64,000 nucleotides of DNA from Cognatundibacterium griseum (GCF_014284195.1 NZ_JACOGC010000006.1:1-64000), one strand, 5' to 3'. Shown: positions 39,925 through 50,653, counted from the first letter of the stretch. Program-made: numbers and translations. Notes: a model not told the origin generated them from the letters alone.

Positions 39925-40998
39925 TCAATTTGCCAATGCGCTGACCACAGCCTGCCCCATTTCGGCGGTACCAACCTTTGTCGTACCAGCTTCATAAATA
40001 TCGGGAGTGCGCAAACCTTGCGCCAGCACTTTTTTCACCGCAGCCTCAATACGGTCAGCCTGATCTGCCTTCCCGAGAGAGTAACGCAACATCATTGCCG
40101 CCGACAAAATCGTTGCGAGCGGGTTCGCAATCCCTTTACCAGCAATGTCAGGAGCGGAGCCATGCGAAGGTTCATACAAACCTTTGTTATTCGCATCCAG
40201 AGATGCTGACGGCAACATACCGATCGAACCGGTCAGCATCGATGCTTCATCAGACAAAATATCGCCAAACATATTTCCTGTTACGATCACATCAAATTTT
40301 TTCGGTGCACGTACCAGCTGCATTGCGGCGTTATCAATATACATGTGATCCAGCGCAACGTCCGGATACTCTTTGTGCACATCGGTCACGATATCTTTCC
40401 AGAACTGGAAAGTTTCCAGCACGTTTGCTTTATCCACGCTGGTTAAACGCTTACTGCGCTTTTGTGCAGTCTGAAACGCCACGTGAGCAATACGGCGGAT
40501 TTCCGTCTCGGCATAACGCATCGTATCGAATGCTTCGCGCTCCCCTTTGAAAGGACCATCAGGGCACTCACGCATGCCACGAGGCTGACCAAAATAAATA
40601 TCGCCTGTCAGTTCGCGGATAATCAGAATATCCAGTCCGGAAACAACTTCCGGTTTCAATGTCGATGCGCCAGCCAATTCAGGATATAAAATTGCAGGGC
40701 GTAAATTAGCAAACAACTTCAGATTTTTACGCAGTCCCAGAATGGCCTGCTCCGGACGTAACGCACGCTCCAGCGTATCGTACTTCCAGTCGCCGACAGC
40801 ACCGAACAAGATAGCGTCAGCATCCTGTGCCAACTTTAACGTTGTCTCCGGCAATGGATGACCCGATGCCTCATAACCGGCGCCACCAACTGGCGCCGTT
40901 TCCATTTCAAATTTTTCGTCCAGTGCGTTCAGCACGTTCACTGCCTGAGTGACGATTTCAGGTCCTATGCCATCACCGGGCAAAATCGCAATTTTCAT
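39925..40998 (-). CDS. leuB: 3-isopropylmalate dehydrogenase
   Basis: A 357-aa NAD-dependent decarboxylating dehydrogenase of the leucine pathway. [14 protein letters not shown] marks the N-terminus. The metal and substrate site includes the Arg residues of [22 protein letters not shown], and the [17 protein letters not shown] stretch reads [20 protein letters not shown]. The C-terminal [18 protein letters not shown] is complete. It lies 20 bp after leuD in the leuC-ecn-leuD-leuB-asd order. Confidence 0.96.
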   Translation of the reverse strand: MKIAILPGDGIGPEIVTQAVNVLNALDEKFEMETAPVGGAGYEASGHPLPETTLKLAQDADAILFGAVGDWKYDTLERALRPEQAILGLRKNLKLFANLRPAILYPELAGASTLKPEVVSGLDILIIRELTGDIYFGQPRGMRECPDGPFKGEREAFDTMRYAETEIRRIAHVAFQTAQKRSKRLTSVDKANVLETFQFWKDIVTDVHKEYPDVALDHMYIDNAAMQLVRAPKKFDVIVTGNMFGDILSDEASMLTGSIGMLPSASLDANNKGLYEPSHGSAPDIAGKGIANPLATILSAAMMLRYSLGKADQADRIEAAVKKVLAQGLRTPDIYEAGTTKVGTAEMGQAVVSALAN

Positions 40999-41018
40999 AT
41001 TCTTTGTTTTTTAATAGC

Positions 41019-41666
41019 TTAAATCGTATTCGCAAGCCAGGGCTGGGCAGCAATATGCCGCTCTTCAAATGCACGGATCTTATCTGCCTGACGCAAGGTC
41101 AGTCCGATATCATCCAACCCATTCAACAGGCAATATTTACGGAATGGATCAATCTCAAATGGATAGCTGACACTGGCGTTGCTTGTAGTAACGACCTGTT
41201 TTTCAAGATCTATGACCAGGCGAAAACCGGGGAAAACCTTGACCTCATTAAACAGATGATCAACCTGGCTTTCAGTCAGAACGATCGGTAATACGCCATT
41301 TTTATAGCAATTGTTGAAGAAAATATCGGCAAAACTTGGGGCGATGATTGCCCGAAAGCCGTACTGTTCCAGCGCCCACGGTGCGTGTTCGCGGGATGAG
41401 CCACAGCCGAAATTTTTACGTGCCAGCAATATGGACGCCCCTTGATAACGCGGCTGATTCAGTACGAAATCAGGATTTAACGGACGCTGACTGTTGTCCA
41501 TCCCCGGCTCACCATGATCCAGATAGCGCCACTCATCAAACAGATTAGGGCCAAATCCGGTGCGCTTGATGGATTTCAGAAACTGCTTGGGAATAATAGC
41601 GTCCGTATCCACGTTTGCCCTGTCCATAGGGGCAACCAGACCATTGAGTAAAGTAAATTTTTCCAT
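41019..41666 (-). CDS. leuD: 3-isopropylmalate dehydratase small subunit
   Basis: A 215-aa swivel-domain subunit that pairs with LeuC to isomerise 2-isopropylmalate to 3-isopropylmalate. The N-terminal [23 protein letters not shown] and the substrate-binding [13 protein letters not shown] (about 73-85) are typical of the 200-215-aa bacterial form. It is separated from leuC by the small entericidin gene. Confidence 0.96.
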   Translation of the reverse strand: MEKFTLLNGLVAPMDRANVDTDAIIPKQFLKSIKRTGFGPNLFDEWRYLDHGEPGMDNSQRPLNPDFVLNQPRYQGASILLARKNFGCGSSREHAPWALEQYGFRAIIAPSFADIFFNNCYKNGVLPIVLTESQVDHLFNEVKVFPGFRLVIDLEKQVVTTSNASVSYPFEIDPFRKYCLLNGLDDIGLTLRQADKIRAFEERHIAAQPWLANTI

Positions 41667-41674
41667 GCCATTCT

Positions 41675-41797
41675 TTATTTCTTGCCAGCGCCTTCGACCA
41701 CTTCGCCTGCTTTTTTCACATCTTTACCAATACCTTGCACAGTATTGCAAGCAGTTACTACCAGCGCGCAAATCAGGAGAGCAAAAATCTTTTTCAT
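41675..41797 (-). CDS. entericidin A/B-family small lipoprotein
   Basis: A 40-aa protein with a lipoprotein signal: [14 protein letters not shown] then the lipobox V-T-A-C. The mature part [23 protein letters not shown] is the usual short amphipathic entericidin helix. The start at 41797 has AAAAGGAA nine bases upstream; the same frame is open 62 codons further inside leuC but is not real there. Entericidins act in an outer-membrane toxin/antidote pair in E. coli, but only one gene is here. This position between leuC and leuD is common in Burkholderiales. Confidence 0.85.
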   Translation of the reverse strand: MKKIFALLICALVVTACNTVQGIGKDVKKAGEVVEGAGKK

Positions 41798-41822
41798 GTT
41801 AATTCCTTTTCTTTTATGAGTT

Positions 41823-43226
41823 TTACGACAGACGACGGACGTCAACAAAGTGGCCTTCAATACCGGCCGCAGCCGCCATTGCCGGAGAAACGAGATGCGT
41901 CCGCCCCCCCTGGCCCTGACGACCTTCAAAATTACGGTTCGATGTTGAAGCACAACGTTCGCCCGGTTCCAGGCGATCGGCATTCATAGCCAGGCACATC
42001 GAACAACCCGGCTCACGCCATTCAAAGCCGGCATCACGGAAAATCTTGTCCAGGCCTTCGCGCTCGGCCTGCTCTTTAACGAGGCCAGAACCGGGCACCA
42101 CCATCGCCAGCTTAATATTCGATGCACGGAACTTGCCACGCACTACGGCTGCCGCTGCACGCAGGTCTTCAATCCGGGAATTGGTACAGGAACCAATAAA
42201 CACCTTATCAATACGGATATCAGAGATCGCCGTGTTCGGTTTCAGCGCCATATACGCCAACGCCTTCTCGATCGCATCGCGTTTTACCGCATCTTTTTCC
42301 TGATCCGGATCTGGGATACGGCCGTCAATCGCCAGGACCATTTCCGGGGAAGTGCCCCACGTTACTTGCGGCTTAATTTCTGCTGCATTCAAAGTGACGA
42401 CCAGATCGAATTTCGCACCGGCATCGGAATGCAATGTTTTCCAGTATTCGACGGCGCGATCCCAGTGCGGCCCGACCGGCGAGAAAGGACGTCCTTTCAC
42501 GTAGTCGATTGTCGTCTGGTCAACAGCAACCATTCCGGCACGCGCACCTGCTTCAATCGCCATATTACAAATAGTCATGCGCCCTTCCATCGACAAACTG
42601 CGAATGGTGGAGCCTGCAAATTCAATCGCATACCCTGTACCACCAGCCGTACCGATGCGGCCAATGACAGCCAGCACAACATCTTTTGCCGTCACGCCAG
42701 CCGGTAACACACCGTCAATCTGCACCAGCATGGATTTCGATTTCTTCGCAATCAGGGTCTGGGTCGCGAGAACGTGCTCGACTTCGGAGGTGCCGATACC
42801 ATGCGCGAGACAGCCGAAAGCGCCGTGGGTGGATGTATGTGAATCGCCGCACACTACCGTCATGCCTGGCAAGGTCGCCCCTTGCTCTGGCCCGATTACA
42901 TGCACAATGCCCTGACGCTTATCCGCCATGCTGAAATAAGTCAGTCCATATTGTTTTGCATTTGCATCCAGCGTTTCCACCTGCAAACGGGAAACCGGAT
43001 CGTCAATACCGTTCACACGATTCGTTGTCGGCACATTGTGATCTGCCACCACCAGATTGGCAGAATGACGCCATGGCTGACGCCCTGCAATTTTGAGTCC
43101 TTCAAACGCTTGCGGACTGGTCACCTCATGTAGCAAATGACGGTCAATATACAAAATGGCGGTGCCATCATCTTCCGAGTGCACTACATGAGATTCCCAT
43201 AATTTGTCGTAAAGCGTTTTAAGCAT
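41823..43226 (-). CDS. leuC: 3-isopropylmalate dehydratase large subunit
   Basis: A 467-aa aconitase-family enzyme with a [4Fe-4S] cluster. The cluster ligands are in [13 protein letters not shown] (about residue 345) and [11 protein letters not shown] (about 405-415). The sequence [32 protein letters not shown] (read in parts near residue 130) is the aconitase signature. It is the first gene of the leucine block and follows the 392-bp control region. Confidence 0.96.
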   Translation of the reverse strand: MLKTLYDKLWESHVVHSEDDGTAILYIDRHLLHEVTSPQAFEGLKIAGRQPWRHSANLVVADHNVPTTNRVNGIDDPVSRLQVETLDANAKQYGLTYFSMADKRQGIVHVIGPEQGATLPGMTVVCGDSHTSTHGAFGCLAHGIGTSEVEHVLATQTLIAKKSKSMLVQIDGVLPAGVTAKDVVLAVIGRIGTAGGTGYAIEFAGSTIRSLSMEGRMTICNMAIEAGARAGMVAVDQTTIDYVKGRPFSPVGPHWDRAVEYWKTLHSDAGAKFDLVVTLNAAEIKPQVTWGTSPEMVLAIDGRIPDPDQEKDAVKRDAIEKALAYMALKPNTAISDIRIDKVFIGSCTNSRIEDLRAAAAVVRGKFRASNIKLAMVVPGSGLVKEQAEREGLDKIFRDAGFEWREPGCSMCLAMNADRLEPGERCASTSNRNFEGRQGQGGRTHLVSPAMAAAAGIEGHFVDVRRLS

Positions 43227-43618
43227 AATATGAAGCCTGAAGATAAATCGTTAAGTCGGGTAAAACTGCTGGTTTTTGCGTCTGATTATGCCACAGTTGT
43301 GCATTGCAAAACACGGGCACTGTCATCGAAAAACCGAATCTCTCAAGAGAAAAATACAAAAAATGACTATCAAACCAAATTTTTAATCATTTAAATCAAA
43401 ATTTTTTCACAAAACCCCGATGATTATTCAGCCAGTGCCAAAGTCCCGCCGAACACCGGAATCATGGCCTTGCAAGTCAACAGGACAACCAGATACTCCC
43501 CCTGAGTATCTGCCCCCCCCAGTCTTTACAATGGGGACAGGCTATTTTTCATGAATACTCCCCTGATTTCCCTAAAACCAAGCAGATTTTTGGAGAAATC
43601 CGGAATCTATCTGGTCAG
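43227..43618. promoter_or_regulatory. gap between aroC and leuC, probable leu promoter region
   Basis: No gene on either strand. The part nearest leuC is AT-rich and should hold the leuC promoter. A perfect 7-bp inverted repeat GATACTC / GAGTATC with a 5-base loop lies at 43492-43510. No leader peptide with repeated Leu codons was seen, so classical attenuation is not supported. Confidence 0.5.
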
Positions 43619-44716
43619 TCAGTCGCCCGTGAACAGGTTTTGCGGCACGACGTCACCACACTGGGCACGGTGCCGCAATGCATGATCCATCAACACAAGC
43701 GCCAGCATGGCCTCGGCAATCGGCGTCGCCCGGATGCCCACACAGGGATCGTGCCGGCCGAAAGTTTCCACCACAACCGGATTTCCGTGAATATCAAGCG
43801 AGTGACGCGGCACACGAATCGAGGAAGTCGGCTTAATCGCGATGGACACCGTAATATCCTGCCCGGTTGAGATTCCGCCCAGTACACCGCCCGCATTGTT
43901 TCCGACAAAGCCATGTGGCGTAATTTCGTCGCCATGCACTGAACCGCGCTGGGCGACCGATTCAAAACCAGCACCAATCTCAACGCCTTTGACCGCATTA
44001 ATCCCCATCATCGCGTAAGCAATATCGGCATCCAGCTTGTCGTAAATTGGCTGACCAAGACCTACCGGGACATTGCGGGCCAGCACCTGGATTCTGGCGC
44101 CAATCGAGTCGCCATCCTTGCGCAGAGCATCCATATAGGACTCCATGCGCTCCAGCAAAACAGCATCGCCAGTCGGTGCAAAAAATGGATTGTGCGTTGT
44201 ATGCTCCCACCCCTGAAACGGAACCTGAATATCTCCCAGTTGCGTCATGCCGCCTGAAAATTCCGTGCCGAATTTCTGCTTCAGCCATTTTTTGGCAATG
44301 GCGGCGGCCCCGACCACCGGCGCAGTCAGCCTTGCAGATGAACGACCGCCACCACGGGGGTCGCGAATGCCATATTTACTCCAGTATGTGAAATCAGCGT
44401 GTCCGGGCCTGAATGTGTCGGTGATATTGCCGTAATCTTTACTGCGCTGATCCTGATTCCGGATCAACAATGCGATCGGCGTTCCGGTTGTCTTCCCCTG
44501 ATATACACCGGAAAGTATCTCGACCAGATCCGGCTCCTGTCTTTGCGTGACATGCCTGGAAGTTCCGGGTTTACGGCGATCCAGTTCAGGCTGGATATCC
44601 GCCTCTGACAATGCCATCCCCGGGGGGCAGCCATCAATCACACAACCAATCGCCGGTCCGTGGGACTCACCAAAAGTTGTCACTGTAAATAAAGTACCGA
44701 AAGTGTTGCCAGACAT
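43619..44716 (-). CDS. aroC: chorismate synthase
   Basis: A 365-aa FMN-dependent enzyme for the last shikimate step, EPSP to chorismate. [24 protein letters not shown] opens the protein (split here), and the motifs [25 protein letters not shown] and [17 protein letters not shown] are intact. The ATG at 44716 matches the universal MSGN(T/S)FG start; a TTG 12 bases upstream is rejected. It stands alone, divergent from the EAL protein. Confidence 0.96.
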   Translation of the reverse strand: MSGNTFGTLFTVTTFGESHGPAIGCVIDGCPPGMALSEADIQPELDRRKPGTSRHVTQRQEPDLVEILSGVYQGKTTGTPIALLIRNQDQRSKDYGNITDTFRPGHADFTYWSKYGIRDPRGGGRSSARLTAPVVGAAAIAKKWLKQKFGTEFSGGMTQLGDIQVPFQGWEHTTHNPFFAPTGDAVLLERMESYMDALRKDGDSIGARIQVLARNVPVGLGQPIYDKLDADIAYAMMGINAVKGVEIGAGFESVAQRGSVHGDEITPHGFVGNNAGGVLGGISTGQDITVSIAIKPTSSIRVPRHSLDIHGNPVVVETFGRHDPCVGIRATPIAEAMLALVLMDHALRHRAQCGDVVPQNLFTGD

Positions 44717-45003
44717 AATATTTTGCAATAATGATTAAAAACGGAATTTAAATCATTTTAACAGAGCACCGGAACGGCGCTGGCGCCGCCGCCGCCCGAT
44801 ACGCCGATCAGCAACAAATAAATGGAAAATAGAATGAATTCGCAGCAGGCGGCGCACTATCCAATGAATATTGTTTTATTATTGCTAAACAAGAAGATAT
44901 GAGACTTGGCTGCAAGCATTTTTAATGTCATAGTTCGTCAAGGACGTCACATTACATTACGCAGATCGCAAAGAGAGTTGCTAAGCATGGAGCCGTATTG
45001 CAG

Positions 45004-47256
45004 ATGAATTCATCGATTCATTCTACCGAAGACGATCTGATTTTCCTTGATGAACATGATCATGACGAGTCACTGACTGCCTCAGGAGCCAATGTCAGCT
45101 GGCGGATCATGATTATCGACGATGATCCGGATGTGCATTCTGCAACCACATTTGCACTCGGCAGCCTCGAAATACAACACCGCCCACTGAGTTTCCTCCA
45201 CGCTTATTCTGCAGCAGAAGCACGGGATATTCTGCAAAGCGAAACCGATATCGCCATTATTTTGCTCGATGTGGTGATGGAACAGGAAGACGCAGGGCTG
45301 CAGTTAGTCAATTACATCCGCAAGACACTGGGACTGACTGACGTCAGAATTATCCTCAGAACCGGTCAGCCCGGCTACGCGCCGGAAATCGACGCGATTC
45401 GTGATTACGACATCAATGATTACAAAACCAAGTCTGAACTGACCCGTACCAAACTATATACCGCAGTCACTTCCGCAATCCGCTCTTATGAGCAGATTTG
45501 TGCAATTAACGCCAGCCGTCACGGACTGGAAATGATCATCAACGCCAGTACGGAACTGATGGCCCTGCATGGATTGCACAATTTTGCTTCCGGTGTCCTG
45601 ACTCAGATCACCAGCCTGCTGGGCTTAAATACCGAAGGTTTTGTCTGTTCCCGACAAACGGTAACGCACAACCGGGAACAAGCCGAAGAGGTCCATGTGA
45701 TCGCCGCCACCAACGGGTTTAATTACCTGCTGAATCAGCCAGTCTCCGCAGTGAATCAGCCAAGAGTTGCCGAGATAGTCACCCGCTCCCTGAATCTGAA
45801 ACACAGTATTTATGAACAGGATCTGACGGCGCTGTATTTTAATAACGTCGCCAAAAAAGATTTCACGCTGTATCTGGAAGCCGGCCTGCAACTGAATGAC
45901 ATGGATAAGCGCCTGCTGGAAGTCTTTTGCAGCAACGTCTCCGTCGGCCTAGATAATGTAATTCTGACTTCCAGACTGCATAACTATGCCTTCTATGATC
46001 CGCTGACCGGACTCTCAAACCGTCTCAAGTTATTACAAACGCTGAGTGAGACTCTCAAATCTTCGCTCAAAGACCATAGCGCCCTGTCGCTGATTGACAT
46101 TGATCATTTTGCAGAAACCAACGATGCGCTCGGTCATCAGTTCGGCGACCTGCTGCTCTCCTCAGTGGCACAACGGCTGCAAACACATTTTGGAAAAACC
46201 TGCCATACGGCTCGCATAGGCAGCGATACCTTTGCACTGCTGGGAGATCAGGGGCTGGTTTCTCCTGAACAGATTCTTGCATTGTTCACCGAGCCATTTG
46301 ATGTCGACCGGCAGGAAGTTCAGTTAACTGCAACCATCGGCCTGATCAAGCTCGATGATTACGATGGCGATGCATCTGAGGCACTCAAAGATACCAACAT
46401 TGCCTTAAAACGTGCAAAAACCCACCGCCGGGGAGGTTATGAATACTTCACCCGGAGCATGGGAGTCGAGATACGTGAACGGGTGCTGCTGATGCATGCT
46501 TTGCGGGCGGCATTTGAACACGAACGCTTGTTTCTGGTCTATCAGCCTCAGGTGGACATGCGGACTGGCAGGATATTAGGTGCAGAAGCACTGCTACGCT
46601 GGAAAACGGATGAAGGGAAATTCATTCCTCCTGATCAATTCATACCAATTGCCGAATATTCCGGCCTGATCGTTGATATCGGTGAATGGGTATTACGCAG
46701 TGCCTGCCACGAACTGGTGACCCTGCGCGAGCTTGGCTATACTGACTTCCAGATGGCGATTAATGTCTCTCAGGCTCAGTTTTCTCATCCATTGTTTATG
46801 CAGACCCTGCACCGGGCATTAGAAGAAACCCAGGCGCCTCCCCAGTTTGTCGAACTCGAAATCACCGAATCCATGGCAATGAAAGATCCTGAGTTACTGA
46901 TCAAAACATTGCATCAAATCAAACAGCTCGGTGTCAGCATTTCCATTGACGATTTCGGAACCGGATTTTCATCGCTGAGCCATCTGCAAAAGCTCGATAT
47001 TGACAAACTCAAAATTGACCGAGCATTTGTCAATGATATTCAGCAAGATGGAAATGAGGGCAGCATTGCCAAAATGATCGTCCAGCTCGGGCAAAATCTG
47101 GGGCTGTCTATCATTGCCGAAGGTGTTGAAAATCAGATGCAGGCGGATACATTGATGTCTTATGGCTGCCATCTGGCTCAGGGTTACTTTTATGCCAGAC
47201 CGATTGCCAAAACGGAATTGCATGAATGGCTGAAAAACAGACCTGCCACTAGTTGA
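45004..47256 (+). CDS. response regulator with DUF3369, degenerate GGDEF and EAL domains
   Basis: A 750-aa cytoplasmic signalling protein. The receiver at about 33-155 has IIDDDPDV and acceptor D89 in LLDVVME. A middle DUF3369-like domain lies at about 170-325 (SRHGLEMIINASTELMALH). A GGDEF fold (about 335-480) has RIGSDTFALLGD in place of the GGDEF signature, so diguanylate cyclase activity is unlikely. The EAL domain (about 500-745) has intact AEALLRW, EITESM, DDFGTGFSSL and KIDRAFV, so cyclic di-GMP hydrolysis is expected. ATG 45004 has GGAG 11 bases upstream. No kinase is adjacent on the upstream side. Confidence 0.9.
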   Translation: MNSSIHSTEDDLIFLDEHDHDESLTASGANVSWRIMIIDDDPDVHSATTFALGSLEIQHRPLSFLHAYSAAEARDILQSETDIAIILLDVVMEQEDAGLQLVNYIRKTLGLTDVRIILRTGQPGYAPEIDAIRDYDINDYKTKSELTRTKLYTAVTSAIRSYEQICAINASRHGLEMIINASTELMALHGLHNFASGVLTQITSLLGLNTEGFVCSRQTVTHNREQAEEVHVIAATNGFNYLLNQPVSAVNQPRVAEIVTRSLNLKHSIYEQDLTALYFNNVAKKDFTLYLEAGLQLNDMDKRLLEVFCSNVSVGLDNVILTSRLHNYAFYDPLTGLSNRLKLLQTLSETLKSSLKDHSALSLIDIDHFAETNDALGHQFGDLLLSSVAQRLQTHFGKTCHTARIGSDTFALLGDQGLVSPEQILALFTEPFDVDRQEVQLTATIGLIKLDDYDGDASEALKDTNIALKRAKTHRRGGYEYFTRSMGVEIRERVLLMHALRAAFEHERLFLVYQPQVDMRTGRILGAEALLRWKTDEGKFIPPDQFIPIAEYSGLIVDIGEWVLRSACHELVTLRELGYTDFQMAINVSQAQFSHPLFMQTLHRALEETQAPPQFVELEITESMAMKDPELLIKTLHQIKQLGVSISIDDFGTGFSSLSHLQKLDIDKLKIDRAFVNDIQQDGNEGSIAKMIVQLGQNLGLSIIAEGVENQMQADTLMSYGCHLAQGYFYARPIAKTELHEWLKNRPATS

Positions 47257-47441
47257 GAAATCCGCTTTTCCATCCCCTTTCCAGCAGCAGACCAAGGCGA
47301 CAGATAACAATCATGTCGCCTATTTTTCATTCTATCCTGCAATCCTGACCGACTATCGCATAGCCGTAGCGTCAATCACCCGATTTTCTTACAGTACAGA
47401 TATAAAACTTCGATCCACCTTGTCAGCATGAAGAGAAAGCC

Positions 47442-48788
47442 ATGAATCCGACTGTCATTACCATCAAAGAACTGCTCCGTGAACTGCGCGAATGGCTGAG
47501 CCTGCGCTTTGACCAGACCGCAGCCTGGGTGACTAAATTATCCTGGTGGAAATTTTTCCTTTTTGCAATAGTGACAATGTCTGCAGGTGCCATGCTGCAG
47601 GATATGCTCTTTACATCAGAAGAAAGCGTTATCGTCACAAAAAACAAACCTGTAAAAAAACTCAAAAAAACACAGACCATTGATAACGATACCAATATCG
47701 AAATTGATGATACCGGGCTACGCATCCGGAAATCCAGCGCCGGTGGGGCAGGCAAACAAATTGAGATTGATGAAAATGGTGTCCGCACAAAGAATATTCC
47801 TGCAGCACCGACCAGCAGCGCCAGCGACGCCTTGCCGCCACCACCAGTGCCTGCACCACCGGCAGCAGCCGCCCCACCAATAGCACCAGCAGTACCAGTG
47901 GTGCCGCCAGGCCCCAAAGATCTTGCGCCCGGTGATGACATCCACATCAAATTACCTGCTGACGTGGCAAAAGAAATCAGCGAGGACATCAATAATGCCG
48001 TCGCTGATGCTGCTGATGAAGAAGTCCGCAGCTATAAAAAGACCTCCTCAAAATGGTTTGTCAATTTTGTCCTGTTGCTGATCTTTGGCCTGTTTGGCAT
48101 GAAAATATTGATGAGCGGCAAGGTACGGGCTGAAGAAAAAGCCAAGGAAGCCGGTCAGGCCGCAGAAAAAGAATCGCTGTTGCGTCAGGTCAGCGAAGCC
48201 AAAATGCAGATGATGCAGGCACAGGTTGAGCCACATTTTCTGTTTAACACTCTGGCATCGGTCGAACACCTGATCGAAACCGATCCGCCACGCGCAGCAG
48301 CCATGCAAAGAAGCCTGATCAGCTATCTGCGCGCCGTATTGCCTCAAATGCGGGAAAATGCCTCAACAACCAATCTGGGACGCGAGGCGGATATGATCAA
48401 GGCCTATCTGGATCTGCTAAAGATGCGCATGGAGGAAAGGCTAAACGTTGATTTTGTCATGCCGGAAGGGCTGCGCAGCGCTTCTTTCCCTCCCATGATG
48501 TTACAGTCTCTCGTCGAAAATGCGATCAAGCACGGGCTGGAATGCAAAGCAGAAGGAGGCACCATCCAGTTCCGGGTTGAAGTTGCCCATAACAAATTGA
48601 GAGTCAGCGTTTCTGATAACGGTTTGGGATTCGGTGCAATGCCAAGCAACGGTACCGGCCTCGGACTGCAGAATATCCGTGAAAGACTGAAATTAATTTA
48701 TAAAGAAAAGGGACAAATGATCATCACACCGAATCAACCAAGCGGTGTTTGCGTTACCATAGAAATTCCTTATGAATTAGCCAACTGA
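47442..48788 (+). CDS. LytS/YehU-type sensor histidine kinase with proline-rich extracytoplasmic region
   Basis: A 448-aa membrane kinase. TM1 is near 37-53 and TM2 near 204-221. The region between them has two related 12-residue units (86-97 and 107-118, both I-E-I-D-x2-G-[LV]-R), then a Pro/Ala-rich run (132-158) and an acidic segment. After TM2 a coiled coil leads into the His_kinase domain with phospho-His H265 in VEPHFLFNTLAS. HATPase motifs VENAIKHGLE, DNGLGF and GTGLGLQNIRERL are intact. It is paired with the LytTR regulator five bases downstream. The signal is unknown. Confidence 0.88.
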   Translation: MNPTVITIKELLRELREWLSLRFDQTAAWVTKLSWWKFFLFAIVTMSAGAMLQDMLFTSEESVIVTKNKPVKKLKKTQTIDNDTNIEIDDTGLRIRKSSAGGAGKQIEIDENGVRTKNIPAAPTSSASDALPPPPVPAPPAAAAPPIAPAVPVVPPGPKDLAPGDDIHIKLPADVAKEISEDINNAVADAADEEVRSYKKTSSKWFVNFVLLLIFGLFGMKILMSGKVRAEEKAKEAGQAAEKESLLRQVSEAKMQMMQAQVEPHFLFNTLASVEHLIETDPPRAAAMQRSLISYLRAVLPQMRENASTTNLGREADMIKAYLDLLKMRMEERLNVDFVMPEGLRSASFPPMMLQSLVENAIKHGLECKAEGGTIQFRVEVAHNKLRVSVSDNGLGFGAMPSNGTGLGLQNIRERLKLIYKEKGQMIITPNQPSGVCVTIEIPYELAN

Positions 48789-48793
48789 CAATC

Positions 48794-49555
48794 ATGATGC
48801 CAACTGCAATTCTTGCCGACGATGAGAGACTCATGCGCGACCAGCTCAGATCAAGACTCGAGCAGGTCTGGCCAGAACTTACCATTCTGGATGAAGCAAA
48901 AAATGGTCATGAAGCGATACAACTGGTTGAACAACACCGTCCCGATCTGGTTTTTCTGGACATTCGCATGCCCATTAAAACAGGTCTGGAAGCTGCCAAA
49001 GAAATAGGTAATAAAGCGCACATTGTCTTCATCACGGCTTACGACCAGTACGCGATTGAAGCCTTTGATCATGGCGCAGTGGATTATGTCTTGAAGCCTG
49101 CTGACGCAGACCGGCTCACAAAAACCGTCGAAAGACTGAAATCACGCCTGCACAGCCAGACACAACCTGCAGACATGAGCACACTGCTGTCACAATTGGC
49201 GAAACAAATGGGGATGGCTCACAAACCTGCTTATTTACAATGGATACAGGCATCAATCGGTCAGGAACTGCGTCTGATCCCGGTAGAAGAAATTCTGTTT
49301 TTCCAGTCTGACGAAAAGTACACCCGTGTACAGACTGCGTCATATGAAGCCCTGATACGCAAACCAGTCCGGGATCTGGCTGAAGAATTAGACCCGGCTT
49401 TATTCTGGCAAATTCACCGTTCCACTTTAGTCAATGCCAAGTCCATATCTGGCGTTGTTCGCGATCTCCGGGGGCGCCATCTGGTTCAGGTCAAAGGCCT
49501 GAATGAAAAACTGGAAGTCAGCAGAAGTTTTGTGCACTTATTTAAACAAATGTGA
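48794..49555 (+). CDS. LytTR-family response regulator (LytR/AlgR type)
   Basis: A 253-aa response regulator. The receiver (about 3-120) has LADDE at the acidic pocket, acceptor Asp in VFLDIRMP (near residue 56) and YVLKPAD. The LytTR DNA-binding domain (about 145-250) shows IPVEEILFFQSDEKYTRV, DPALFWQIHRSTLVN and LEVSRSFVHLFKQ. It is the cognate partner of the kinase just upstream. Its targets are not seen in the window. Confidence 0.92.
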   Translation: MMPTAILADDERLMRDQLRSRLEQVWPELTILDEAKNGHEAIQLVEQHRPDLVFLDIRMPIKTGLEAAKEIGNKAHIVFITAYDQYAIEAFDHGAVDYVLKPADADRLTKTVERLKSRLHSQTQPADMSTLLSQLAKQMGMAHKPAYLQWIQASIGQELRLIPVEEILFFQSDEKYTRVQTASYEALIRKPVRDLAEELDPALFWQIHRSTLVNAKSISGVVRDLRGRHLVQVKGLNEKLEVSRSFVHLFKQM

Positions 49556-49591
49556 TCTGACATACGATTTCATGCCCTGAAAAATACTCCG

Positions 49592-49623
49592 AAAAAAAAG
49601 CGCCTTGCTCAGGCGCTTTTTTC
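49592..49623. terminator. bidirectional intrinsic terminator
   Basis: Stem AAAAAAAAGCGCCT / AGGCGCTTTTTT with a 5-base loop, between the convergent LytTR regulator and pit genes. A- and T-runs on both sides allow it to serve both. Confidence 0.88.
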
Positions 49624-49642
49624 TTTCCAATCTGCGAAGCGG

Positions 49643-50653
49643 TTACAAGAGACGCAAACCAAACCACCAGGCAATCGCAGCCACAAACGCGGATGCAGGA
49701 ATTGTCAGCACCCATGCCCAGACAATGTTGCCCGCAACACCCCAGCGCACAGCAGACATTTTCTGTGCTGAGCCAACCCCGACAATCGCTCCCGTAATCG
49801 TATGGGTCGTTGATACCGGAACACCCATTGCAGTCGCAATAAATAAGGTAATCGCACCACCTGTTTCTGCACAGAAGCCGCCAACCGGTTTTAATTTGGT
49901 AATTTTCTGTCCCATCGTTTTCACGATACGCCAGCCACCAAATAAAGTACCCAGACCAATCGCACCATAGCAAGATAAAATCACCCACCATGGCGGCATC
50001 GCATCCTGCGCACTGGAATAACCGCCTGCAATCAGCAGCATCCAGATAATTCCCATCGTTTTCTGTGCGTCATTACCACCATGTCCCAGACTGTACATCG
50101 AAGCGGATGCCAGCTGAAACCGGCGGAACCATCTGTCCACCTTTAATGGCGTCGAATGAACGAACAGCCAGGACACCAGCAACATCATCAATGACCCCAG
50201 GATAAAGCCCAGCAACGGCGACAGAACGATAAACGCGATCGTCTTGAGCAAACCGGAGGATAGCAAGGCGTTCGTGCCCGACTTCGCCACTGCAGCGCCA
50301 ACCAGACCGCCAATCAGGGCATGCGAAGAAGACGAAGGAATACCAAAATACCAGGTAATCAGGTTCCAGAACACGGCACCAACTAAAGCGCCAAAGATGA
50401 CGTAATGGTCAATCGCCCATGGCTCTATCGTGCCTTTGCCAATTGTCGCAGCCACTTTCAGCTGAAAGAAAAAAACTGCAATGACGTTAAACAGTGCGGC
50501 CATGGCAACTGCCGTCTGTGGCTTCAATACCCCTGTTGATACCACGGTGGCGATGGCATTTGCCGCATCGTGGAAACCATTCATAAAATCAAACAGCAGC
50601 GCCAGCACGACCAGCGCCGCGACGACGTAAATGCTTATCTGCAAAGTTTGCAT
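49643..50653 (-). CDS. pit: low-affinity inorganic phosphate transporter (PiT family)
   Basis: A 336-aa inner-membrane carrier with about ten hydrophobic segments. The two PiT family motifs are present: FDFMNGFHDAANAIATVVST near the N-terminus and SLGHGGNDAQKTMGII in the middle. It imports phosphate or metal-phosphate with a cation. The start at 50653 (MQTLQISIYV) is chosen because the upstream frame is not family-like. It lies downstream of the PhoU-like gene and is probably its operon partner. Confidence 0.93.
   Translation of the reverse strand: MQTLQISIYVVAALVVLALLFDFMNGFHDAANAIATVVSTGVLKPQTAVAMAALFNVIAVFFFQLKVAATIGKGTIEPWAIDHYVIFGALVGAVFWNLITWYFGIPSSSSHALIGGLVGAAVAKSGTNALLSSGLLKTIAFIVLSPLLGFILGSLMMLLVSWLFVHSTPLKVDRWFRRFQLASASMYSLGHGGNDAQKTMGIIWMLLIAGGYSSAQDAMPPWWVILSCYGAIGLGTLFGGWRIVKTMGQKITKLKPVGGFCAETGGAITLFIATAMGVPVSTTHTITGAIVGVGSAQKMSAVRWGVAGNIVWAWVLTIPASAFVAAIAWWFGLRLL

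Noticed and set aside
39978-40550. Open frame of 190 codons on the plus strand opposite leuB
   Set aside because: Antisense shadow of leuB with no recognisable domain or ribosome site.
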